The translations under genes were made by a program, and so were the position numbers. From the NCBI RefSeq assembly GCF_000185385.1, contig NZ_GL622296.1, positions 1,049,749 to 1,102,150 of the forward strand: DNA of 52,402 bases, written 5' to 3'. A model generated the notes under the pieces. It had not been told where the DNA came from, searched no databases, and saw nothing but the letters and a program-made list of their open reading frames with translations. The DNA comes from Lachnoanaerobaculum saburreum DSM 3986. Lineage in GTDB: Bacteria > Bacillota > Clostridia > Lachnospirales > Lachnospiraceae. Of the stretch, positions 36,445 through 44,767 are shown piece by piece (positions within the stretch are counted from its first letter, which is position 1; each line of letters opens with the position of its first letter).

Positions 36445-39400
36445 ATGCAGATCAAGGACATGTTCCGAAAGAAAATTGACCGTGAAATACAGGGTGTTAT
36501 CATTGTCGGTCAGGGTGAAGAAACGAATGTGGCGCAGGAGCTGGAAGAGTATGTTGTGACCCGTGAGCTTCAGCGTCATTTTGCAGATTTCTTTGCAGCA
36601 TATAAAAAAGGTATTCAGGGAACCACACCGAAAATGGGCGTCTGGATTTCCGGCTTCTTTGGAAGTGGTAAATCTCATTTCCTGAAAATTCTGTCCTATC
36701 TGCTTCAGAATAAACAGGTCGGAGACAAACATGCCATTGACTACTTCATTGAGGATCAGAAGATTACCAATCAGATGGTGCTGGCAGATATGCAGTTGGC
36801 AGCAAACACCCCATCGGACATAATTCTTTTCAACATTGATTCCAAAAGCGATTCCAATGGCAAGGAAAACAAAGATGCCATTGTGAACGTGTTCCTGAAG
36901 GTATTCAATGAGATGCAGGGCTTCTGCGGTTCCATGCCGCACCTTGCCGACCTGGAGCGCAGGCTTTCCGAGGAAGGTCGTTTTGAAGAGTTTAAGGAAA
37001 AGTTTGAAGAAGAGCATGGCGATCCGTGGGAAAGCTCTCGTCAGGACTTCGATTTCATTCAGGATTCCGTTGTCGATGTTCTTTCTGACATGGATTTCAT
37101 GAGCGAATCAGCTGCCCGTAACTGGTGTGAGAAAGCAACTGAGGGCTACCAGATCAGCATTGAGGATTTTGCCAAGCGTGTGAAATCCTATATTGATAAA
37201 AAAGGTAACAACCACCATGTTGTTTTCCTTGTGGATGAGATCGGTCAGTACATTGGTGATGATTCCAAGCTGATGCTGAACCTTCAGACAGTGACGGAAG
37301 AACTGGGCAAGGAATGCATGGGTAAGGCTTGGGTAATCGTAACGAGCCAGCAGGATATCGACTCCATTACCAAAGTGAAGGGTAACGACTTCTCCAAGAT
37401 TCAGGGACGTTTCGATACCCGTCTTTCTTTGTCCTCTGCCAATGTGGACGCTGTTATCAAAAAGCGTATTCTGGATAAGACTGAGACCGCAGCACAGAGC
37501 CTGCGTCTGCTCTATGACCAGAAAGCAACCATCATCAAAAATCTGATTGTCTTCAACGACGGTGTGGAGAAAAAACTGTACGCCAATGCGGAAGATTTTG
37601 CAGAGGTTTACCCGTTTGTTCCCTACCAGTTTAATTTGCTTGCCAGCGTGCTGACCAGCATTCGTACCCACGGTGCATCCGGTAAGCACCTGTCCGAGGG
37701 TGAGCGTTCCATGCTGGCGCTGTTCAAAGAGTCTGCCATGCAGCTGATGGACGATGAGATGGGGGCAATCGTGCCGTTCTATCGGTTCTATGATGCTTTG
37801 GAGAACTTCCTCGACCACAGCCACAGCAGCGTGATCATTCGTGCTTATGACAACAGCTACATCAACCCGGAAAAGAAGGAAAAAGATGTCTTTGCGATCA
37901 ATGTGTTGAAGACCCTTTTCCTGATTAAATATGTTCTGGAGATCGAAGCCAGCGTGGACAACATCGTCAGCCTGATGATTACCAGCATTGACGATGATCG
38001 CATCTCTTTGAAAGCACAGGTGGAAGATGCACTGAAAGTGCTGATGCGCCAGATGCTGATCCAGAAGAATGGCTCCATCTATGTATTCCTGACCGATGAG
38101 GAACAGGAAATCAACAACGAAATCGAAAAAGAAAATGTGGAGATGCCGGAGGTCATCACGAAGATTGCGGAGATGATCTATGAGGACATTTTCTCCAGCA
38201 AGAAGTATCATTACCCCAGCTTTGGTGGACGATATGCGTTCTCCTTCAATCAGACAGTGGATGACCGCCCCTATAAGGCAAACCAGAATTACGATATCGG
38301 CCTCCGTGTGTTGACCCCGTGGTATGAGGGCGGCACCGATGATGGTACGCTGTGCCTGCTCTCCGGCCAGGGCAAGGAAGTCCTTGTGGTTCTGCCGAAT
38401 GATGATGCGTTCCTGACGGAAATGCGGGCATACTTGAAAATTGAGCGGTTCCTGCGCAAGAATACTTCTGTGCAGCTTGCCAAGTATGAGACCATTAAGG
38501 AAGCAAAGCGCGTGGAGATGCGGGAACGCAACGGTAACGCCAAGCTTTACCTGACGGAAGCTCTGAAAGAGGCTACCATCTATGTCAATGGCGATGTGCT
38601 GCACACTTCCGGTAAGGAAGTGACCAGCCGTATCAACGAGGCTATCGGCCGACTGGTGCAGACGGTTTACCACAAGCTGTCCTACATTGACGCAGCGATG
38701 GGCGAAGCAGACATCCGGAAGATGTTCAAGACCAGCAACCAGCTGTCGCTGGCACTGGGAGATACCGGAGAATCCAATGTCCACGCATTGGATGATGTGC
38801 TGCAATTTGTGGCAAGCAATTCCCGGATGCACATGAAAACTTCTATGAAAACCATCAAGGATCGCTTTATGAAAGCACCCTATGGCTTTGTGGAAGATGA
38901 CATCCATTGGTTGGTGGCACGGCTCTTTAAGCGTGGAGATCTGTCCTTTGCGGTCAGCGGTGAGAGCGTCAATCTGAACAACCGTTCCGAAGAAGAAATC
39001 ATCGGATACATCACAAAGAAGCAGTTTGTGGATAAACTGCTGACGGAAGTGCGCGTCCGTGTGCCGGAAAACCAGAAAAAGGCCGTTCGCACCGTGATGA
39101 AAGAGCTGTTCAAGATGACGCCGCCTGCCGATGACGAAGATACCATCATGAAGAACTTCCAGCACTATTGTGAGAATCGGATCACCGAGATCGAGCGGCT
39201 GGAACCGAAATATGAGAATTATGCCTATCCCGGAAAAGAACTTCTGGAAAAGGGCAAGAAGCGGATTTTCGCCCTGGTGCAGATTCAGGCACCGCTGGAA
39301 TTCTTTAAGACCGTATTTGACGAGCAGGACGATCTGATGGATTTTGGCGAGGACTATGAGCCTATCCTCAATTTTTTTGACAGTGAACAGCTGCCCATCT

Positions 39401-40098
39401 TCACCCGTGCGTTGGATATGCTGAATATCTACGAAGACAGTAAGACCTACATCGTGGATGCGGAACTGGAAGATGTGGTGGCCAAAATGCGCACCATCGT
39501 CCGGATGGCGAAGCCCTACAAGGAAATTCCGAAGCTACCGGAACTGCGCGAAAAGTTTATGAACTGCTATATGCGTATTCTGGAAGAGCAGGCAGAGCCG
39601 GTCAAGGATTCCATAGGTCAGGATCGGAACCGTGTCTTTGAAGTGCTGAACACCAAGCCTTATAAGGATACAAAGTTCAACCGCTATCTGGAGCTGTTTA
39701 AGGAGATTATGGACGGTGCAGAGAACTGCAACAATGTCTCTACGCTGCGTAGTTTTGCAGATAAGGCGGAGGCCTTGAAACTGCGACTGCTCAATGAGAT
39801 GACGGCAGAAGATAACCGCCTTGCAAAAGAAGCAGCGGCAAAGGCCGAAGCAGAGCAGAGGCGCCAGGAAGAAGAGGCGAAAAAACGCGGCGAGACCGTG
39901 AAACCGGCAGAAAAGGTCGCGGAACCGCAGCCGGTATATAAGGTGCGCACCACGAAGAATGTTTCCATCAAAACGGTTGCCAAGACTGCATCGTGGCGAC
40001 TGGAGAGCAAGGATGATGTTGATAAATACCTTGCTGCATTGCGTGAAAACCTGCTGAAAGAGATGGACGAAGATACAATCGTCAACATTGAACTATAA
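36445..40098 (+). CDS. brxC: BREX ATPase BrxC (PglY-like)
   Basis: 1217 residues. Walker A at about 70-78 (ISGFFGSGKSHFLKIL), then VVFLVDEIGQYIGDD as Walker B with the acidic pair, and VIVTSQQDIDSI as sensor region. The remainder is long helical sequence with an Ala/Glu/Lys-rich coiled coil near 1120-1160. BrxC/PglY proteins form large ATPase assemblies central to BREX exclusion and host methylation. I start at the ATG with GGAGG at 8 bases, giving MQIKDMFRKKIDREIQGVI, rather than 15 bases earlier. From here the GC content rises well above the host background. Confidence 0.92.
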   Translation: MQIKDMFRKKIDREIQGVIIVGQGEETNVAQELEEYVVTRELQRHFADFFAAYKKGIQGTTPKMGVWISGFFGSGKSHFLKILSYLLQNKQVGDKHAIDYFIEDQKITNQMVLADMQLAANTPSDIILFNIDSKSDSNGKENKDAIVNVFLKVFNEMQGFCGSMPHLADLERRLSEEGRFEEFKEKFEEEHGDPWESSRQDFDFIQDSVVDVLSDMDFMSESAARNWCEKATEGYQISIEDFAKRVKSYIDKKGNNHHVVFLVDEIGQYIGDDSKLMLNLQTVTEELGKECMGKAWVIVTSQQDIDSITKVKGNDFSKIQGRFDTRLSLSSANVDAVIKKRILDKTETAAQSLRLLYDQKATIIKNLIVFNDGVEKKLYANAEDFAEVYPFVPYQFNLLASVLTSIRTHGASGKHLSEGERSMLALFKESAMQLMDDEMGAIVPFYRFYDALENFLDHSHSSVIIRAYDNSYINPEKKEKDVFAINVLKTLFLIKYVLEIEASVDNIVSLMITSIDDDRISLKAQVEDALKVLMRQMLIQKNGSIYVFLTDEEQEINNEIEKENVEMPEVITKIAEMIYEDIFSSKKYHYPSFGGRYAFSFNQTVDDRPYKANQNYDIGLRVLTPWYEGGTDDGTLCLLSGQGKEVLVVLPNDDAFLTEMRAYLKIERFLRKNTSVQLAKYETIKEAKRVEMRERNGNAKLYLTEALKEATIYVNGDVLHTSGKEVTSRINEAIGRLVQTVYHKLSYIDAAMGEADIRKMFKTSNQLSLALGDTGESNVHALDDVLQFVASNSRMHMKTSMKTIKDRFMKAPYGFVEDDIHWLVARLFKRGDLSFAVSGESVNLNNRSEEEIIGYITKKQFVDKLLTEVRVRVPENQKKAVRTVMKELFKMTPPADDEDTIMKNFQHYCENRITEIERLEPKYENYAYPGKELLEKGKKRIFALVQIQAPLEFFKTVFDEQDDLMDFGEDYEPILNFFDSEQLPIFTRALDMLNIYEDSKTYIVDAELEDVVAKMRTIVRMAKPYKEIPKLPELREKFMNCYMRILEEQAEPVKDSIGQDRNRVFEVLNTKPYKDTKFNRYLELFKEIMDGAENCNNVSTLRSFADKAEALKLRLLNEMTAEDNRLAKEAAAKAEAEQRRQEEEAKKRGETVKPAEKVAEPQPVYKVRTTKNVSIKTVAKTASWRLESKDDVDKYLAALRENLLKEMDEDTIVNIEL

Positions 40099-40118
40099 AT
40101 GACAGGAGGATTGGCTCC

Positions 40119-43100
40119 ATGAACAAGACAGCCATAAAAAATTTTGCGATCTGGGCGCGGAATAAGTTGATTGCAGATGTTAGCTATGATGCCCGACTGA
40201 TCGGTATTATGGAGGACGGCATTGCAAAGCCGCTGCCGCAGAGCTTCGGCGACACCCAGTTCTTCGATATCGGCACTGCAAAACCGTATTCGATTTCCGG
40301 CGAGGCCGTGCGTAAGCGTGACAAGCTGATAGAGGTTATTCAGCAGAAGGAAAAGGATACCGACTACAAAACCGCATATCAGTATGTGATCAAGGAGGTT
40401 GCCTATACATGGTTTAACCGCTTGATCGCGATCCGTTTCATGGAGGTCAACGACTATCTGCCTTCCCATATCCGAGTGCTATCTTCCGAGAGTGGTAAGC
40501 TGGAGCCGGATTTGGTTACAACACCGTTTGACGCAGAGCTGCCCTTCACTGCGGAGGAAGAGGCTCAGATTTTTAAGTGGAAACAGGACAACAAGCTGGA
40601 TGAGGTGTTCCGCATCCTGTTCCTGAAACAGTGCAACGCACTGAACGAAATTCTGCCTGCTCTGTTTGAAAAGACGAAGAACTACACCGAGCTGTTGCTC
40701 AGCCTGTCCGTCATTGACCAAGATGGTGTAGTCTATCACCTGATCCACGATATCCCGGAGGATGACTTCAACATCGAGCGCGGTGGTCAGGTAGAGATCA
40801 TCGGCTGGCTGTACCAGTATTACAATACCGAGCCGAAGGCCGCTGCATTTGCCAAGAACGGCAAGATCACCAAAGAGGAAATCCCTGCTGTAACCCAGCT
40901 GTTCACCCCAGACTGGATCGTCCGCTACATGGTGGAGAACAACCTGGGCCGTCTGTGGGTGGAAGGACACCCGGACTGCGGCCTGAAAGAAAACTGGAAA
41001 TACTATCTGGAAGAGGCACAGCAGGAGCCGGAAGTGCAGGTGAAACTTTCGGAAATTTGTAAAGAATATTCCGCCCTGAACCCGGAGGATATAAAGCTCA
41101 TCGACCCCTGCATGGGTTCTGGCCATATCCTCGTATACGCCTTTGATGTGCTGATGCAGATTTACGAGAGTGCCAGTTACAGCCAGCGTGATGCTGCAAA
41201 GAGCATTCTGGAACATAATATTTACGGTTTGGACATTGATGACCGCGCCTATCAGCTGGCGTACTTTGCTGTGATGATGAAAGCCAGACAGTACAACCGC
41301 CGTATCTTAAACGGCGAGAACACCTGTCATGTCTATGCCATTCAGGAGAGCAACAGCATCAACCGTTTGCACCTGAAATATTTCGGTGCAGGGATGGACG
41401 ATATCGAGAAGAACGCCGCTAAGATGCAGATGGAAGGCCTGCTGGACACCCTGACGGATGCCAAGGAATACGGCTCAATCCTGAATGTGGAGAACTATAA
41501 CTGGGAATTGCTGCGCCAATTTGTGGCAGCAGAAGATACCGCAGGGCAGATCAGCATGGACAGCGTAGGCGTGGAAGAAACCGCCGAACAGCTGAATCGG
41601 CTTATTGATATTGGCGAGACGATGGCGCGGAAGTATTGGGTGACTTGTACGAATCCGCCGTATGCCGGAACCAGTAACCTGAGCGCAAAGGTCAACAATT
41701 TTGTAAAGAAAAATTATCCGGACAGCAAAGCTGATTTGTTCGCTGTGTTTATTGAGCGTTGCCACCAGATGACCTTAGTCAATGGTTTTCAGGCAATGAT
41801 TACCCAGCATAGCTGGATGTTCCTTTCCAGCTTTGAGAAGCTGCGTGAAAAGATGATGCTGAGCGAGACCGTCAATATGGCGCATCTGGGCGCAAGAGCC
41901 TTTGAAGAAATCGGCGGTGAGGTGGTGCAGACCACCGCGTTTGTGCGCTGTGCAAACCATGTGGAGGGATATAAGGGCACCTATTGCCGCCTGATTGAGC
42001 CGACCTCCCAGCATGGAAAAGAGGAGATGTTCCTTGCAGGGCAAAACCGCTATACCGCAAATCAGGATGATTTTGCGAAGATTCCGGGTAGTCCACTAGC
42101 CTATTGGGTTGCACAAGCTGTTTTTAAATTGATGGCAGAAGAAAAGTTAGAGGGGAAGTTCTTATCTGCTGGAAGATTCAAATCCTGTAATGATGAACTT
42201 TATTTAAGGCTTTGGTGGGAGCCGATATGTAAATCAACACATTGGCATCCCTATTGTAAAGGAGGAGATGGAAGGAAATATGTGGGCAATGAAGTGAGGC
42301 TTATTAACTGGACAGAAGAAAGCCAAAGATATTATAAAGATAATGGTGGCGTTGGAAATAAAGAGTTTTGGGAAAAAGAAGGTATTACATGGGCGACGAT
42401 AACTACGTCTAAGCCGTCGTTCCGAAGAAAGCCATCGAACTATTTTTGGAGTTCATCTGCTCCAACGATTTTTCATATTCAAGGAGCGGAGTTAACAGGA
42501 TATTTAGCGTATTTGAACTCAAAGCCTGTTGAGTATATTCTGGGGGTATTAAATCCCACGGCGAGTCTCACTGTGGCTGATGTTTTGAAATTACCATACA
42601 AAGAAAACTGGAACACATCAACAAATCAAAACCTCGGAAATGAGAATGAAAGAATTTGTCGCCAAGATTGGGATTCTTTTGAAACAAGCTGGGACTTTAA
42701 GGTACACCCCCTTGTGAACATGAGCAAAGGTTTATGGGATGCTACGGCTACGGCCGCTGCTATGGATTACTTTTATGGCTACAAGCCAGAAGTGAGCTGC
42801 CCGCTGGAAATTTGCTATTTATTGTGGCAGGGACAGTGCAAGGAGCGTTTTGAAAAGTTGAAAGCCAACGAAGAAGAGCTGAATCGCATTTTTATTGACA
42901 TTTACGGCTTGCAAGACGAGCTGAACCCGGAAGTGGAAGAGAAAGATGTGACCGTGCGCAAGGCTGACTTGCAGCGGGACATCAAGAGCCTGCTAAGCTT
43001 CTCGGTGGGCTGTATGTTTGGCCGTTACTCGCTGGATGTGGAAGGACTGGCCTATGCAGGCGGCGAGTGGGATAGCAGCAAATATCAGAGCTTTATCCCA

Positions 43101-43748
43101 GATGCCGACAATGTTATCCCTATCACCGATGAAGAATATCTGGACGATGATATCGTATCGCGCCTGTGTGCATGGCTGAAAGCGGTTTACGGCGCCGATA
43201 CACTGGAAGCAAACCTCGATTATATCGCAAAAGCCCTCGCCAATAAGGGCAGCACCAGCCGAGAGATCATCCGTAATTACTTCCTGAACGATTTCTTCAA
43301 GGATCACTGCCAGACCTATTCTGTTACCGGTTCCGGCAAGCGTCCGATCTACTGGCTGTTTGACAGCGGCAAGCAGAACGGCTTTAAGGCACTGGTTTAC
43401 CTGCACCGCTATACGCCGGATACCATCGGCAACCTGCGTATCGACTACCTGCACAAGATGCAGCGCGTATATGAATCCGAGATCAACCGGATGCAGGATA
43501 TGATGGATCACAGCGAGAATGCCCGTGAGGTGGCAGCAGCCGGGAAGCGTAAGGATAAACTCGCCAAGCAGCTGAAGGAATGTCGGGAATACGATGAGAA
43601 GATCAGCCATCTGGCACTTTCTCGCATCGAGCTTGACCTCGATGACGGCGTAAAGGTCAACTACCGCAAGCTCCAGACTGCGCAGGACGGCAAGTTCTAT
43701 GAGGTTCTGGCAGACAGCAAGAATATTATGGTGAAAGAGAAGAAATAA
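40119..43748 (+). CDS. pglX: BREX adenine-specific DNA methyltransferase PglX
   Basis: 1209 residues, normal for PglX. SAM-binding motif I is DPCMGSGHILVYAFD (about 329) and the catalytic motif is TCTNPPYAGTSN (about 512), typical of N6-adenine methylases. It marks host DNA at a non-palindromic site and takes part in phage exclusion. The segment of about residues 660-867 (42.1-42.72 kb) is clearly AT-rich with different codons, against GC-rich sequence on both sides; it falls in the presumed target-recognition region. AGGAGG lies 10 bases before the ATG. Confidence 0.92.
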   Translation: MNKTAIKNFAIWARNKLIADVSYDARLIGIMEDGIAKPLPQSFGDTQFFDIGTAKPYSISGEAVRKRDKLIEVIQQKEKDTDYKTAYQYVIKEVAYTWFNRLIAIRFMEVNDYLPSHIRVLSSESGKLEPDLVTTPFDAELPFTAEEEAQIFKWKQDNKLDEVFRILFLKQCNALNEILPALFEKTKNYTELLLSLSVIDQDGVVYHLIHDIPEDDFNIERGGQVEIIGWLYQYYNTEPKAAAFAKNGKITKEEIPAVTQLFTPDWIVRYMVENNLGRLWVEGHPDCGLKENWKYYLEEAQQEPEVQVKLSEICKEYSALNPEDIKLIDPCMGSGHILVYAFDVLMQIYESASYSQRDAAKSILEHNIYGLDIDDRAYQLAYFAVMMKARQYNRRILNGENTCHVYAIQESNSINRLHLKYFGAGMDDIEKNAAKMQMEGLLDTLTDAKEYGSILNVENYNWELLRQFVAAEDTAGQISMDSVGVEETAEQLNRLIDIGETMARKYWVTCTNPPYAGTSNLSAKVNNFVKKNYPDSKADLFAVFIERCHQMTLVNGFQAMITQHSWMFLSSFEKLREKMMLSETVNMAHLGARAFEEIGGEVVQTTAFVRCANHVEGYKGTYCRLIEPTSQHGKEEMFLAGQNRYTANQDDFAKIPGSPLAYWVAQAVFKLMAEEKLEGKFLSAGRFKSCNDELYLRLWWEPICKSTHWHPYCKGGDGRKYVGNEVRLINWTEESQRYYKDNGGVGNKEFWEKEGITWATITTSKPSFRRKPSNYFWSSSAPTIFHIQGAELTGYLAYLNSKPVEYILGVLNPTASLTVADVLKLPYKENWNTSTNQNLGNENERICRQDWDSFETSWDFKVHPLVNMSKGLWDATATAAAMDYFYGYKPEVSCPLEICYLLWQGQCKERFEKLKANEEELNRIFIDIYGLQDELNPEVEEKDVTVRKADLQRDIKSLLSFSVGCMFGRYSLDVEGLAYAGGEWDSSKYQSFIPDADNVIPITDEEYLDDDIVSRLCAWLKAVYGADTLEANLDYIAKALANKGSTSREIIRNYFLNDFFKDHCQTYSVTGSGKRPIYWLFDSGKQNGFKALVYLHRYTPDTIGNLRIDYLHKMQRVYESEINRMQDMMDHSENAREVAAAGKRKDKLAKQLKECREYDEKISHLALSRIELDLDDGVKVNYRKLQTAQDGKFYEVLADSKNIMVKEKK

Positions 43749-43769
43749 GAGGAACAGGAGGCGTTTGCA

Positions 43770-44252
43770 ATGATTTTGTACCATGGAAGCAATGTTATCG
43801 TAAAACAACCGAAATTTATCCGGCAAAATCGCTATCTGGACTTCGGTTTTGGATTTTATACCACCACCAACCGCGATCAGGCAGTGAACTTTGCTCAAAA
43901 GGTCACTGACCGCCGCAAAACAGGAGCTGCTACGCTGAATATTTATTCCGTAGAGGAAGCTGTGGCTTTCAAGGAGTGCAGTTTGTTGCGCTTTGACAGC
44001 CCAGATGAAGCATGGCTGGATTTTGTAGCTGAGAACCGTCAGGGAACCTATCAGGGAAAGCAGCATGACCTGATTTATGGTGCTGTGGCAAATGATGATG
44101 TGTACCGCACCATTACCCTGTATACGACCGGAGTGTTGGATAAGGAACAAACACTGGCGGCACTCAGGATTCGGAAATTGTTCAACCAGCTGGTGTTTGC
44201 AACTGAGAAGTCTCTGCAATACTTGTATTTTGAAGGGAGGGAGCTTGTATGA
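43770..44252 (+). CDS. DUF3990-like protein, ADP-ribosyltransferase fold
   Basis: 160 residues. ILYHGSN at the start (His5), then LDFGFGFYTTTNRDQAVNFA (Tyr30) and a C-terminal FNQLVFATEKSLQYLYF. His in the first strand and the FG.GFY.T strand are the first two landmarks of the ADP-ribosyltransferase fold (H-Y-x class); the third catalytic position is not clear here. DUF3990 proteins are uncharacterised. It lies between pglX and pglZ in the same direction with an AGGAGG site and overlaps the next gene by 4 bases (ATGA). It may be an effector or toxin held in check by its neighbours; this is inference from fold and layout. Confidence 0.72.
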   Translation: MILYHGSNVIVKQPKFIRQNRYLDFGFGFYTTTNRDQAVNFAQKVTDRRKTGAATLNIYSVEEAVAFKECSLLRFDSPDEAWLDFVAENRQGTYQGKQHDLIYGAVANDDVYRTITLYTTGVLDKEQTLAALRIRKLFNQLVFATEKSLQYLYFEGRELV

Positions 44253-44488
44253 ACGAAGATCAGTTCAGCGCAATGCTTGCAATCATTGTGCCGCCCATCA
44301 TCGAACAGATTACAAAAAACAGCAATGTGGATGATGAAAAAGCGATTTCCCGCTTTTATCAGTCCAAGCTCTATCAGGAACTTTCGGATGAAAAATCAAA
44401 ATTGTGGCACTACAGCCCGATGACGCTGTATACCATGTATCAAGATGAACTTCTAACAGGCTCCTATGATTACCCGGAGGAGGCGTGA
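44249..44488 (+). CDS. Small protein of the DUF3990/DUF3791 module
   Basis: 79 residues, helical and acidic, with IIVPPIIEQI near the start and FYQSKLYQELSDEKSKLWHY in the middle, ending DYPEEA. I recall similar small proteins beside DUF3990 and DUF3791 genes in clostridia but know no function. It is translationally coupled to the gene before it and followed after 3 bases by the DUF3791-like gene, so the three are a unit. It could be an antitoxin or a partner subunit. Confidence 0.65.
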   Translation: MNEDQFSAMLAIIVPPIIEQITKNSNVDDEKAISRFYQSKLYQELSDEKSKLWHYSPMTLYTMYQDELLTGSYDYPEEA

Positions 44489-44491
44489 GAG

Positions 44492-44713
44492 ATGAGCAAA
44501 GAATCCAATTTTTTGATTTATTGCATGGAGCGGTACCGTCATTTCAAAGGGCTTTCCGGTGCGGATGTGGCAAAGACCTTTGAAGAGTATGGCATCTATG
44601 GGTATATCATAAAGTATTTTGAATCACTGCACACAATGGGGGATCATTGCATCGTGCAGGATATTGACGATTATATTAGTAGCATCACAGGCAACAAACG
44701 GATCAAGGCGTAA
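44492..44713 (+). CDS. DUF3791-like small protein
   Basis: 73 residues. FLIYCMERYRHFKGLSGADV then FEEYGIYGYIIKYFESLHTM and IVQDIDDYI fit the DUF3791 family pattern (short helical proteins of about 65-75 residues). Function unknown. Frequent pairing of this family with DUF3990 proteins suggests a toxin-antitoxin or effector-inhibitor relation. A gap of 54 bases follows before pglZ, the largest in the operon, consistent with a module inserted between pglX and pglZ. Confidence 0.7.
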   Translation: MSKESNFLIYCMERYRHFKGLSGADVAKTFEEYGIYGYIIKYFESLHTMGDHCIVQDIDDYISSITGNKRIKA

Positions 44714-44767
44714 CTGCCTGTATGATATTCTCCAAAGGGCGGAATCTATCAAGTAAAGGAAATTGAT

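Noticed and set aside
37108-39165. 685-codon open frame on the minus strand opposite brxC
   Set aside because: It is the antisense shadow of brxC caused by GC-rich codon use; it has no ribosome site and no recognisable domain, and brxC has clear motifs.
42993-44219. 408-codon open frame on the minus strand across pglX and the DUF3990-like gene
   Set aside because: Antisense shadow of two well-supported genes; composition and lack of a ribosome site argue against it.
43770-44713. Reading the three genes as an extra BREX core component such as brxHI or a type-specific subunit
   Set aside because: They are too small and show ART-like and DUF3791-like features rather than helicase, kinase or protease motifs.
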